DNA of 64,000 nucleotides, taken from positions 1 to 64,000 of the forward strand of contig NZ_FQXU01000016.1 in assembly GCF_900130055.1 (NCBI RefSeq). Direction: 5' to 3'. The translations under genes were made by a program, and so were the position numbers. This document shows, piece by piece, positions 16,923 to 25,895 of the stretch (positions are counted from its first letter, which is position 1; every line of letters starts with the position of its first letter). Below the pieces are notes generated by a model that worked only from the letters and a program-made list of their open reading frames with translations, ran no database searches and had not been told where the DNA came from. The stretch comes from Clostridium intestinale DSM 6191 (GTDB lineage Bacteria > Bacillota > Clostridia > Clostridiales > Clostridiaceae).

Positions 16923-17927
16923 ATGAATATATTAAAAAAAGTAATTGTTTGTATAGTTATTTCAATTGTTGTCCAATCTAGTGTACTTTTTTATTTGGAT
17001 AAAATACTTTTTAAAGAATCAACTCAGTTTGTAATAGAAACCGTAGATACTCCGATAGAAACTAAGGTGTCTAATATATATATACCTAGTGATTCTGAAA
17101 ATATCAAAGCTTCTTTTAACGGAAATTTTATTACATATTTTCAAAATGGCAAACTAAAAATAGTTAATACTACAACAGGTGAAACCAAGGAAATTTTAAA
17201 TGGTACTAATATACTTAGTGTAGAATGGGTTCCTAAAAACAACACCTTATTTTTAGTAGAAAATAAACATGGTGAAATAAATACAAAAACATATAATGCA
17301 ACAAACGAAGTAGAGCAAGATATCTGCAAATTAGCTAACTATAATGAAAATGATAATATTCAATCCTTTATTTCATTATCAACAGAATATGTAAGTATAA
17401 CTAATAGAAATAACACCACAATTTATAGAGTTGATATAGAAAAAGAAAGGAAAAAAATTTCTAATTTTAAATTTATGTTAGGCACTGCTAGTGTTTCTCC
17501 AAATAAGGATTTATTCTATTTTGAAGATTTTTATAATAAGGAGTTTTACCAATATTCAAATGGAAGCAGTAAAAAAATTAATTTACAAAATACAAATCAA
17601 TTAACCATATTAAAAGCTATAGGAAACACTTTATACATTGGTGAATATTCAGATGATAACAAGATTTCAAAGATAATATATGGTGAATCAATATCTGATA
17701 TAAATAATTGGAAAACTCAAGTTTTAAATGAAAAAGTTGATAAAAAAGATATATACATAAGTAGTGACAATCAAATCTATATTAACAACAACTTACAAGG
17801 CATGGTCACAAATATTATTACAGGAGAAAATATTCAATATGATGATAAATTCCTTTTTATCAATGATAAGGTACTATGTACAATAAAAAATAATTATGTA
17901 TATTTTATAAACTTGAATGATTCATAG
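16923..17927 (+). CDS. Hypothetical signal-anchored protein, possible beta-propeller
   Basis: 334 residues with an N-terminal membrane anchor (about 5-25). The rest is extracellular, rich in short beta-strand-like stretches with repeated YF/NN turns (for example SWVPKNNTLF-like and SVSPNKDLFYF-like segments). These resemble TolB/DPP-IV N-terminal propeller blades, but I do not recognise a family. It sits 18 bp behind the NAGPA-domain gene and ends at a strong terminator, so the two are one operon and may act on the same surface polymer. Function unknown. Confidence 0.75.
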   Translation: MNILKKVIVCIVISIVVQSSVLFYLDKILFKESTQFVIETVDTPIETKVSNIYIPSDSENIKASFNGNFITYFQNGKLKIVNTTTGETKEILNGTNILSVEWVPKNNTLFLVENKHGEINTKTYNATNEVEQDICKLANYNENDNIQSFISLSTEYVSITNRNNTTIYRVDIEKERKKISNFKFMLGTASVSPNKDLFYFEDFYNKEFYQYSNGSSKKINLQNTNQLTILKAIGNTLYIGEYSDDNKISKIIYGESISDINNWKTQVLNEKVDKKDIYISSDNQIYINNNLQGMVTNIITGENIQYDDKFLFINDKVLCTIKNNYVYFINLNDS

Positions 17928-17963
17928 TAAATAATATTCAAAGATAAACTTAATAAAAAACAA

Positions 17964-18011
17964 GGTGCAGAAGGTTAAATAGTGAATACTATCTTATCTT
18001 CTGCACCTTAA
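17964..18011. terminator. Bidirectional terminator between convergent operons
   Basis: AAGGTGCAGAAG pairs with CTTCTGCACCTT. On the minus strand it is followed by TGTTTTTTATT (serving rnfB), and on the plus strand by a weaker T-rich stretch (serving the 16923 gene). Confidence 0.85.
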
Positions 18012-18029
18012 CTTATAAACTTTTATATT

Positions 18030-18827
18030 TTATCCAACTCTTCTTATTGCCTTAGTTGGACATTTCTCCACACATATTCCACAATTAACACACTTATCAT
18101 AATCGACCTTAGCTAAAAGGTCATTTACATGAACTGCATCATGTGGACAATTCTTTTCGCATATTTTACAACCTATACATCCTACACTACAGTTTGTCCT
18201 TACTATCTTACCAACATCTTTAGAGCTACATGCAACTCTAACTTTTTTGTTTTCTGGAATAGATTCTATTAATCCCTTAGGACATGCTTTTATACAAGCT
18301 CCACAGTTAACACATTTCTCCTCGTTAACTTTTGCTATTCCATCTACTATATCTAAAGCTCCAAACTTACATACATTAACACAGGTTCCTAAACCTAAAC
18401 AACTGTATGAACATCCAGATGCAATCTTATCCCAGTTTTCATGAGCATCAACACAGTTAGTATAACCTGCTGTATCTAACTGTATCTTTTTATTTGAGCA
18501 ATTTCCATTACAGTTTACAAAGGCCACTTTTTTCTCAACTTTTTCAACCTTAACTCCAAGTATTTCACCTAAAGCATTTGCAACTTTTATTCCACCAACT
18601 GTACATCCATTTACTGGCGCTTCTCCACTTACAACAGCCTCAGAAAAAGCATCACATCCTGGAAAACCACATCCTCCACAGTTAGCGCCTGGCAAGGCTT
18701 CACGAACCTTTGGAACTCTAGGGTCTACCTCTACAGCAAATTTATCTGATGCATATCCTAAAGCTGTTCCAAATATAATTCCTAAAACACCTAAACTTAA
18801 GGCTGCATATAATATATTAATATCCAT
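18030..18827 (-). CDS. rnfB: Rnf complex subunit RnfB (ferredoxin-like iron-sulfur subunit)
   Basis: 265 residues: an N-terminal membrane helix, a [4Fe-4S] domain with ANCGGCGFPGCDAF, and a C-terminal series of ferredoxin motifs (CVNCGACIKACP, CIGCKICEKNCP, CVNCGICVEKCP). RnfB is the entry point for electrons from reduced ferredoxin. The complex passes them to NAD+ and exports Na+ or H+. It is the last gene of the operon rnfD-G-E-A-B, 12 bp after rnfA, and is closed by the terminator at 17964-18011. Confidence 0.96.
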   Translation of the reverse strand: MDINILYAALSLGVLGIIFGTALGYASDKFAVEVDPRVPKVREALPGANCGGCGFPGCDAFSEAVVSGEAPVNGCTVGGIKVANALGEILGVKVEKVEKKVAFVNCNGNCSNKKIQLDTAGYTNCVDAHENWDKIASGCSYSCLGLGTCVNVCKFGALDIVDGIAKVNEEKCVNCGACIKACPKGLIESIPENKKVRVACSSKDVGKIVRTNCSVGCIGCKICEKNCPHDAVHVNDLLAKVDYDKCVNCGICVEKCPTKAIRRVG

Positions 18828-18839
18828 TCTTCCGCCCCC

Positions 18840-19418
18840 CTACTTTATTAAGCCTTGAAAGCCTAAAAATGCTATAGACATTAAGGCCGCAGTAAATAAG
18901 GTAATTGGTAATCCTCTTAAAACTCTAGGAATATTTTCATTATTATCAGTTTTTTCTCTAATAAAAGATAATAAAACTATGGACATCATATATCCTAAAG
19001 CCGCTCCAACACCATTTACTACTGATTGTAGGAAATTATAATTTTCCTGCATGTTTAATACTGTCATACCTAATACAGCACAATTTGTAGTTATAAGTGG
19101 AAGATATATTCCAAGAGCTTTATAAAGTCCTGGACTCATTTTCTTTATTACCATTTCAACTAGTTGAACTAAAGACGCTATAACTAATATAAAAGCTATA
19201 GTCGATAGATACTCAAGTTCAAGTGGTACTAATATAAAGTTAAACACTAAATAAGACATTATAGATGCTATAACCATAACAAAGGTAACTGCAAACCCCA
19301 TTCCTATAGCTGCATCTCTCTTTTTTGATACCCCTAAAAAAGAACATATTCCTAGAAATCTAGAAAGCACAAAATTATTTACAAACATGGCACTTACAAA
19401 AATCAATAATAAATTCAT
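18840..19418 (-). CDS. rnfA: Rnf complex membrane subunit RnfA
   Basis: 192 residues, six expected membrane helices, beginning MNLLLIFVSAMFVNNFVLSRF, a hallmark RnfA/NqrE start. The paired conserved segments FLGICSFLGVSK and ITTNCAVLGM carry the cysteines that hold the membrane-embedded Fe-S centre in this family. It lies between rnfE and rnfB in the operon. Confidence 0.96.
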   Translation of the reverse strand: MNLLLIFVSAMFVNNFVLSRFLGICSFLGVSKKRDAAIGMGFAVTFVMVIASIMSYLVFNFILVPLELEYLSTIAFILVIASLVQLVEMVIKKMSPGLYKALGIYLPLITTNCAVLGMTVLNMQENYNFLQSVVNGVGAALGYMMSIVLLSFIREKTDNNENIPRVLRGLPITLFTAALMSIAFLGFQGLIK

Positions 19419-19442
19419 TTATTTCACCTTCTCCTCTTAATA

Positions 19443-20123
19443 CTATTTTTCTGTATTGCATCCAGTTCCACAGCCTGAACAATTTCCACAGCCGTGTTCT
19501 AATGTCTTAGGTGAAGTTCCATTTTTATCAGCTTTTCTAATATTAATGTAGTTTAAAATAGCCATTAAAAAGCCTAATGTTATAAATGCTCCTGGAGCAA
19601 GAATCATAATTGAAGCTGGTTTATAACTTTCTGGCATTATAGTAATACCAAAAACTGCTCCTGAACCTATTAACTCTCTAATAACTCCAACCATTGTTAA
19701 AGCTAAAGTAAATCCTAGTCCCATTCCAAGTCCATCAAAAATTGATGGTATTATAGGATTTTTTGAAGCATAGGCTTCAGCTCTTCCCAAAATAACACAG
19801 TTTACAACTATCAAAGGAATAAATATTCCTAAGGATTTATATAAAGCTGGTACGTATCCTTGAATAAACATCTCTATAATAGTTACAAAAGACGCAACTA
19901 CAACTATATATGCTGGTATTCTTATTTTATCTGGTATAAATTTTCTTAAAGCAGAAATCAACATATTTGAAAATATTAAAACTATGGTGGTAGCTATTCC
20001 CATTCCAAGGGCATTTTCAGTAGAAGTGGTTACAGCTAGAGTTGGACACATAGCTAAAACTTGAACAAATATAGGATTTTCTGTTATTACGCCATTTTTT
20101 ACTCTTTCAAATACTTTATTCAT
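19443..20123 (-). CDS. rnfE: Rnf complex membrane subunit RnfE
   Basis: 226 residues. It starts with the typical NGVITENPIFVQVLAMCPTLAV segment. Six membrane helices follow, including VNCVILGRAEAYASKNP. A short cysteine-rich tail (GCGNCSGCGTGC) extends beyond the core and is common in clostridial homologues. It partners RnfA in the membrane core. Spacing is 14 bp to rnfG upstream and 24 bp to rnfA downstream. Confidence 0.96.
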   Translation of the reverse strand: MNKVFERVKNGVITENPIFVQVLAMCPTLAVTTSTENALGMGIATTIVLIFSNMLISALRKFIPDKIRIPAYIVVVASFVTIIEMFIQGYVPALYKSLGIFIPLIVVNCVILGRAEAYASKNPIIPSIFDGLGMGLGFTLALTMVGVIRELIGSGAVFGITIMPESYKPASIMILAPGAFITLGFLMAILNYINIRKADKNGTSPKTLEHGCGNCSGCGTGCNTEK

Positions 20124-20137
20124 ATAAACAACTCCCC

Positions 20138-20746
20138 CTAACTTTCTGATGCTCCGGAATTTGCATCCGTACCATTTTCATCGATAGGTGCCTCTCCCTG
20201 AATATTAACTCTATAGTAATTAATAGCTTCATTAACTGCTGTTCCTACCGCTTTTGAAGATATGGTTGCACCAGTTACTCCTTCAACCTCATTTTCACTA
20301 GTTGGAGTTGTCTTCACCATACTAATTCCTTTATCTATTGGTACATTTTTAAATCTTTCTTTAAATTTATCTTCATCTATTTTAGCTCCTAACCCTGGGG
20401 TTTCAGAGTGAGATATAACCTTAAGACCTGTCATTTTCCCTTCATTTGATATTGCAATCATAAGGTCAACTGGTCCATGAAAGCCTTTGGTATTTACTTT
20501 AAATAAATATCCAACTCCCTCGGAACCATTTTTTCCTTCAAGAACTTCTAAAATATTCCCCTCTAACTTTTTATCTGTTTCTTCAACAGAAGTTGCTAAA
20601 GGCATAATTAATGCTAAGTCTTCTTTATTTAGTTTAGAATTTTCTGCAATTGCATCTTTAGTAACACCATTTGCCAATCCTAAAAGAACTCCTGCTATAG
20701 AAGTAATTATTGCTAAAATAATCCCTAACTTAAAATTCTCTTTCAT
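20138..20746 (-). CDS. rnfG: Rnf complex FMN-binding subunit RnfG
   Basis: 202 residues with one N-terminal membrane helix and an extracytoplasmic FMN-binding domain. The motif EGVTGATISSKAV contains the threonine that carries covalent FMN in this family (consensus S/TGATxS/T). SHSETPGLGAKI is the other family motif. It starts 2 bp after the rnfD stop, so the two are translationally coupled. Confidence 0.95.
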   Translation of the reverse strand: MKENFKLGIILAIITSIAGVLLGLANGVTKDAIAENSKLNKEDLALIMPLATSVEETDKKLEGNILEVLEGKNGSEGVGYLFKVNTKGFHGPVDLMIAISNEGKMTGLKVISHSETPGLGAKIDEDKFKERFKNVPIDKGISMVKTTPTSENEVEGVTGATISSKAVGTAVNEAINYYRVNIQGEAPIDENGTDANSGASES

Positions 20747-20748
20747 AT

Positions 20749-21612
20749 TTATGCTACCTCCTTTATAGGCTTTCTTTTAGTAACATAATCAATTACTGGA
20801 GTTAACAAGTTTATAATTATAATTGCATAATAAGGACCATCTGGGTTATATCCATAGATCATAATTATGCTTGCAAGCATAGCTGTAAGCGCTCCAAAAA
20901 TTACTTGTCCAAGTTTTTCCTTTGGTGTGGTTACGTGATCATTAGCCATAAACACTGCTGATAACACGACTGCCCCGTTTATAACATTTGTATAATCACC
21001 AAGAAAATATCCTTCTCTTGAAAATACCCAGTTAAATAAAGCAAAAAATGCTAAATAACTTAAAGTACTTCTATAACTAATAACACCTCTAACTAATAGA
21101 TAAATAAATCCTACTAATAAAGCTAATACAGAAACCTCGCCTAGATTTCCACTAGCTGTTCCTAAAAATTTATCCATTAAACTAGCAGCTTGTACCGTTT
21201 CTCCACCTGATGGTTTAGCTATAATTGCTGCCCAAGATGTAATTAAAAACACCTTTCCAACTGCAGCTGGGTTCATAAAATTTCCTCCATATCCTCCAAA
21301 GAAACTTTTAACAAAGATATTAGAAAATATAGCCCCTATTACAACTATCCATATTGGAAGATGGCTTGGCAGAATCAAAGCAAATAATATTCCTGTAACT
21401 ACTGAGCTTAAATCCTTTAATTTTAACTTCTTATCTCTTCCATAGTTCCAAATAACTTCACATAAAATCGAGGTTATAACTGATGCTAATATTATCTTTA
21501 CCGCATCAAACTTATAAAAATACATACTTGCAGCAACTGTAGGCAAAGTTGCTATAATTACTTCAACCATAGTTTTGTTCTTTAAATTTAGATTGTTTGA
21601 CAAATTATTCAT
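20749..21612 (-). CDS. rnfD: Rnf complex membrane subunit RnfD
   Basis: 287 residues, multi-helix NqrB/RnfD protein with a conserved GNFMNPAAVGKVF segment and a C-terminal GPYYAIIIINLLTPVIDY. It carries FMN in characterised homologues. It is the first gene of this operon; clostridial clusters usually begin with rnfC, which is not present here. The ATG at 21612 directly abuts AAAGAGAGG, so the in-frame TTG at 21603 has better spacing and may be the real start. Confidence 0.94.
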   Translation of the reverse strand: MNNLSNNLNLKNKTMVEVIIATLPTVAASMYFYKFDAVKIILASVITSILCEVIWNYGRDKKLKLKDLSSVVTGILFALILPSHLPIWIVVIGAIFSNIFVKSFFGGYGGNFMNPAAVGKVFLITSWAAIIAKPSGGETVQAASLMDKFLGTASGNLGEVSVLALLVGFIYLLVRGVISYRSTLSYLAFFALFNWVFSREGYFLGDYTNVINGAVVLSAVFMANDHVTTPKEKLGQVIFGALTAMLASIIMIYGYNPDGPYYAIIIINLLTPVIDYVTKRKPIKEVA

Positions 21613-21727
21613 CCTCTCTTTATAGATAAGTTTTTAAGTACATAAAGCAGCTGTCATTTTTTTATCGGCTTGCACTTTTTTGTATACGTTCATTTTCATT
21701 TTAAGAAAAAACTAGTTTTTCCTTGAT

Positions 21728-21808
21728 AAAAAAAAAACAAACCGTTTCCTAATCGTCTGGGCTCTCCCCCCTGAGTAGCCCAGACGACTTGAAAACAGTT
21801 TCCTGCTC
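21728..21808 (-). terminator. Long-stem terminator/attenuator in the rnf leader
   Basis: The minus-strand transcript forms AAACTGTTTTC ... CGTCTGGGCT / AGCCCAGACG ... GGAAACGGTTT, about 25-30 paired positions, followed by ten Ts. It starts only about 25 nt after the predicted transcript start and lies 115 bp before rnfD. Unless it is read through, it would end the rnf transcript, so it looks like an attenuator or makes a short stable RNA. Confidence 0.8.
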
Positions 21809-21838
21809 AACCGATAATTCCATATTTATTTCATTATA

Positions 21839-21867
21839 ATTCTAACATAACACTTATCCTCTGTCAA
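21839..21867 (-). promoter_or_regulatory. Sigma-A promoter of the rnf operon
   Basis: TTGACA, a 17-bp spacer and TAGAAT on the minus strand, placing the start of transcription near 21831. Confidence 0.85.
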
Positions 21868-21957
21868 AAAGTTGTTGGTTATAGGAATCTAACTTATATT
21901 AATAGAATAAAAAATTCCACCAAAGGCAAAATACACTCATGATAAAACATAAATGAG

Positions 21958-23466
21958 GTGATTAAAATAAATAAAGATGAAGATAACTATAAAATACTTA
22001 CAGGTAATCTTGAACTGGATCTTAATAATTTGAAAAATATATTCTTTTATCCTAAAAATAAAGACTTTGTCATAAGACCCTTGCATATAAAGGCTTTAAA
22101 TGTAGACGGTATTATAATTTATTTAACTGGTTCTGCATGCATAAACACAATAGTAGCTGATGTTATTCAGCCCTTAACTAAAGAAGGAATTAAACAAACA
22201 CCTAACCCCATTACCGAAGATATAATAAATAAAATTCTTACTACTAAAGAAGCTCATAAAATATCAAACTTAGCTGAAATTACAACTTCAATTACTAAAG
22301 GAAATACGTTGTTGCTTATAGAAAACTCCAAGGAAGCTATTTCTATTTCTACTACTGAATTTGAACATCGTTCCATTGAAAAACCAGCAAATGAAAATAC
22401 CATAAAAGGACCCAAAGAAGCCTTTGTTGAATCTGCTAATGTTAACAGATCTCTTATACGTAAACACATAAAATATGCGAACTTAGTTACTGAAAGTATT
22501 GAAGTGGGTGAAAAATCTAAAAATGATGTTTATATGATGTATATTGAGGGAATTGCAGACCCAGAATTGATAGAAAATATAGGAAATAGAATCAATAATA
22601 TAAAATCAGACTCTATATCAAATGTTTCCATGCTAGAACAATTTATTGAAGAAAGAAGCTATTCACTTATTCCTACAATCTTATATACAGAACGCCCTGA
22701 TAGAGCATCATCTTTTTTAAATGAAGGCCACATAGTACTGCTTATTGATGGATCTCCCGCTTGTTTAATAGCACCAGTAACATTTTGGGCATTTTTTCAT
22801 ACTGCCGAGGATCAATATGAACGATGGGCTTATGGAAATTTCATAAGAATAATTAGACTATTTGCAGTTCTTATATCCTTGTTAGTTCCAGGATTGTATA
22901 TTGCAATGAGTAACTTTCACGCTGAAATGATCCCAAGCGATTTAGCTGTATCCATTGCTGCCGCTAGAGAAGTACTCCCTTTCCCAATAATTGTTGAAGT
23001 GATTTTAATGGAGGTTGCTTTTGAACTAATACGTGAAGCAGGAGTAAGAATTCCTACTACAATAGGCCCTACTATAGGTATTGTAGGCGCATTAATTTTA
23101 GGGCAGGCAGCAGTAGAAGCAAATATAATTAGTCCTATTTTAGTAATAATAGTATCAATTACAGGACTTTCTTCTTTCGCATTACCAGATATAAGTCTTA
23201 GTTATGCTATAAGAATATCAAGGTTTCTATTTTTACTTGCTGGCGCATTTATGGGATTCCTAGGAATATCACTTCTATTAACAGTTTCCTTGGCTTATAT
23301 GATTAACATTACATCTTTTGGTGTTCCATTTATGTCTCCTTACGCTCCTCACTACCCTTCTTCTCATGATTTTTTAACAAGAGCACCTTTATGGAAGCAA
23401 GTGTTAAGACCTTCTAATATTTCTAATATTAATTCTGTAAGAAGAAAAGGTAAAAGAATGGAGTGA
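21958..23466 (+). CDS. gerKA: Spore germination receptor subunit A (GerA/GerKA family)
   Basis: About 502 residues. A soluble N-terminal domain (about 1-285) is followed by about five membrane helices (SLLVPGLYIAMSNFHAEMIPSDL, RIPTTIGPTIGIVGALILGQAAVEANIISP). Motif PTILYTERPDRASSFLNEGHIVLLIDGSP is family-typical. It forms the inner-membrane germinant receptor of the spore with GerKB and GerKC, encoded next. The start is unclear: the first in-frame GTG (21958) is part of the SD-like GAGGTG, and no ATG, GTG or TTG follows at good spacing. Confidence 0.93.
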   Translation: MIKINKDEDNYKILTGNLELDLNNLKNIFFYPKNKDFVIRPLHIKALNVDGIIIYLTGSACINTIVADVIQPLTKEGIKQTPNPITEDIINKILTTKEAHKISNLAEITTSITKGNTLLLIENSKEAISISTTEFEHRSIEKPANENTIKGPKEAFVESANVNRSLIRKHIKYANLVTESIEVGEKSKNDVYMMYIEGIADPELIENIGNRINNIKSDSISNVSMLEQFIEERSYSLIPTILYTERPDRASSFLNEGHIVLLIDGSPACLIAPVTFWAFFHTAEDQYERWAYGNFIRIIRLFAVLISLLVPGLYIAMSNFHAEMIPSDLAVSIAAAREVLPFPIIVEVILMEVAFELIREAGVRIPTTIGPTIGIVGALILGQAAVEANIISPILVIIVSITGLSSFALPDISLSYAIRISRFLFLLAGAFMGFLGISLLLTVSLAYMINITSFGVPFMSPYAPHYPSSHDFLTRAPLWKQVLRPSNISNINSVRRKGKRME

Positions 23467-23471
23467 TGGAC

Positions 23472-24566
23472 ATGATAAAAAAATATGATGGTAAAATTGG
23501 TTTTAGAGAACTTATCACTCTAATAATAATTTGTTTAGGTATGAAAGTTACTGACAGTACACCAGTTTTATTAACTAAATTAGGATTAAATTCTTCATGG
23601 ATGCTTCCTATCATCTCAGGCTTAGTAATAATAATTCCAATTTTATGCCTATTATCATTATTAAAGCTTTATTCAGATAAAAATATAATAGACATAATAT
23701 ATTTATTAGCTGGAAAAGTTATTGGATTTATTCTTGTGTTTTTATTATTAATACTTACTTTACAATATGTGATAATTACTATAAGAAGTTATAGTGATAT
23801 TTTAAATACCTTGTTCTATATAAAAACACCTATTTACGTTATAACGCTCTTATTGATTGTAAGTAGTTGCTATATCGCTAATAAGGGCTTTAGTGTAATA
23901 GGTAGTTTAAGCTGGATAATTTACTTTTCACTACAAGGCATACTACTAATTCTAGTAATTATGTTATGGAAAGAATTCAACTTTAGTTATCTTTTCCCTT
24001 TAGGAGGTCCTGGTGTTTTTACTTTATTAAAGGAAGGTACTACTCACTCCACAATCTTAGGAGAATTTATTATTTTAGCAGTTTTTTTCCCACTAGTGAG
24101 ATCTTTTAAAGATTATAGAAATGCAACTTTATTAGGGTTTCTTATAGCAGCTCTACAGCTATCTATTTTTATGATAATTTATATTAGTGTTTATGGATAT
24201 CCAACCCTATCTGTTTTAAATTATCCATATCATCAGTTAACACGTTTAGTAAACGTAGGGAGATTTGCTACTAATATGGAGGCTATTTTTCTTGGATTTT
24301 GGGTTTTAGGAACTTCTATTAGATTTTCCTTGTATTTTAGTACCGCGTCTACTATATTATCTAATATTATAAAGTGTAAAAATCAAAAATTAGTTATAGT
24401 TCTAATAGGAATTTTAACTTTTTTAATGTCGATAGTTCCTGATAATTTTACTAAATATGTTTTAGACTATAGAGAATTTACTATTGTTATATTTTGGATT
24501 TATGTAGTAGGACTCCCTATTTTATTATATGTAATAGCTAAACTAAAAGGAGAATACAAAAGATGA
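23472..24566 (+). CDS. gerKB: Spore germination permease subunit B (GerAB/GerKB family)
   Basis: About 364 residues, ten membrane helices, APC-superfamily fold; thought to form the germinant-binding part of the receptor. The start at MIKKYDGKIGFRELI (23472) lies at good distance from GGAGTG. In-frame GTG/ATG codons at 23463-23468 overlap that site. The gene overlaps the end of gerKA slightly in either case, which indicates tight coupling. It ends with ATGA overlapping gerKC. Confidence 0.92.
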   Translation: MIKKYDGKIGFRELITLIIICLGMKVTDSTPVLLTKLGLNSSWMLPIISGLVIIIPILCLLSLLKLYSDKNIIDIIYLLAGKVIGFILVFLLLILTLQYVIITIRSYSDILNTLFYIKTPIYVITLLLIVSSCYIANKGFSVIGSLSWIIYFSLQGILLILVIMLWKEFNFSYLFPLGGPGVFTLLKEGTTHSTILGEFIILAVFFPLVRSFKDYRNATLLGFLIAALQLSIFMIIYISVYGYPTLSVLNYPYHQLTRLVNVGRFATNMEAIFLGFWVLGTSIRFSLYFSTASTILSNIIKCKNQKLVIVLIGILTFLMSIVPDNFTKYVLDYREFTIVIFWIYVVGLPILLYVIAKLKGEYKR

Positions 24567-25795
24567 AGACTATTAAAGTTGTATCGATACTAATTTTAAC
24601 ATCATTGCTTTCAGGCTGCTGGGATAAAGCAGAAATAGAGGATATTGGTTATGTTGCAGTAATAGGTATAGATGATGCCGGTTTTAATAATATAAGTGTA
24701 ACCTTCCAAGTCACTAACCCCCAAGTTGGAACATCAGCCAAAGTTAAAGTTGATGAACCAGCTACTAATATTATTACTTTGTTATCAAAAGACTTAATTA
24801 CCGCAAGAGAGATTTCAAGTATGTCTATCGCAAGACGATTAACATTTGCTCATGTTAAAGCAGTAGTAGTCAGTGAAGAATTTGCAAAAACAGATAAACT
24901 ATTTACTTTAATAGAAGCAGCTCAAAGAGATCGAGATATTAGGCGTGACTTTGATTTTATAATCTGCAAGGAAAAAGCCTCTGAATTTATAAGAAAAAAC
25001 GATCCTCAATTCGATACTAGGGTTGCTAAATATTATGATTTTGTTTCAAGTCGCTGGAAAGATTCTGGATATGTACCCTTATCTGATCTTCACAGACTTT
25101 CGCAACGTACTTCAGATGACTTAGGTTTATTTCTTGGAACTTATGCCACTACTAATAAAGAAAATGAAAAAAAATTTGCTGAAAATGAAACAGATTACAT
25201 AGCTGGAGAGATACCTGAACAAGAACCCAATCCTACTCAAATGATGGGCTCAGCTGTCTTTAGAAAAGGAAAAATGATTGGAACACTAACTGGAGACGAA
25301 ACTAGACTTGCATTAATCTTAAGACCAAAGATTATAACAAATCATTTAATTATTAGTTTTCCTGACCCAATGAAAGAAGAAGAAAGAGTAACTACTATGA
25401 TGTTTAGAGGAAAAAATAAAATCAAAATTGATGTAACTAATGAACATCCTGTTATTAATGTCACAGTTCCATTAAAACTCAGTATTACCGCTATTCCAAG
25501 TCTTATTGATTATGTTGAAAATCAAGAAAATCAGAGAATATTGGAACAATCAATAAAAGAATACTTAGAGGATAAAGCTACGAAGCTAGTAAAAAAAACT
25601 CAGGAAGAATTCCATGGAGAGCCCTTTAATTGGTCAATCGTGGTACGAAAAGAATTTAGATTATATGATGACTTAGAAAACTATAATTGGATGGATAAAT
25701 ACACTGATGCCGAGGTTAATATTAAATTTGATGTAAAAATTAAAGATTTTGGAAAACATATTGCTCCAACAAATCTAAAAAGACCAGAAAATTAA
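24563..25795 (+). CDS. gerKC: Spore germination lipoprotein subunit C (Ger(x)C/GerKC family)
   Basis: 410 residues, with a lipoprotein signal peptide ending in LLSGCWDK (lipidated Cys about 19), the almost invariant GCWD start of mature GerC proteins. The rest is the typical three-domain Ger(x)C fold ending in a long C-terminal domain (NWSIVVRKEFRLYDDLENYNW). It completes the gerKA-KB-KC operon; the start codon overlaps the gerKB stop by 4 bp. Confidence 0.94.
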   Translation: MKTIKVVSILILTSLLSGCWDKAEIEDIGYVAVIGIDDAGFNNISVTFQVTNPQVGTSAKVKVDEPATNIITLLSKDLITAREISSMSIARRLTFAHVKAVVVSEEFAKTDKLFTLIEAAQRDRDIRRDFDFIICKEKASEFIRKNDPQFDTRVAKYYDFVSSRWKDSGYVPLSDLHRLSQRTSDDLGLFLGTYATTNKENEKKFAENETDYIAGEIPEQEPNPTQMMGSAVFRKGKMIGTLTGDETRLALILRPKIITNHLIISFPDPMKEEERVTTMMFRGKNKIKIDVTNEHPVINVTVPLKLSITAIPSLIDYVENQENQRILEQSIKEYLEDKATKLVKKTQEEFHGEPFNWSIVVRKEFRLYDDLENYNWMDKYTDAEVNIKFDVKIKDFGKHIAPTNLKRPEN

Positions 25796-25817
25796 ATTTC
25801 ATTAATTCTTAATATCA

Positions 25818-25845
25818 TTCACAATGAAATTAATAATGTTATAAT
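25818..25845 (+). promoter_or_regulatory. Probable luxS promoter
   Basis: TTCACA, a 16-bp spacer and TATAAT, about 50 bp upstream of the luxS start. Confidence 0.6.
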
Positions 25846-25895
25846 ATATTATAATATTAAAGTTAAGCTGTTTTTAAAGCAGAGGAGGCAATATA

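Larger units (their letters stand above)
21613..21957. other. Intergenic leader between divergent rnf and gerK operons
   Basis: No recognised protein gene. It holds the rnf promoter (21839-21867), the long-stem terminator (21728-21808) and a 110-bp stretch up to rnfD. In that stretch a possible 21-codon ORF (MKMNVYKKVQADKK...) has no ribosome binding site. Confidence 0.6.

Noticed and set aside
21613-21722. Short ORF MKMNVYKKVQADKK... as a leader peptide or rnfC remnant
   Set aside because: No ribosome binding site and no recognisable RnfC cysteine motifs; too short to support either reading.
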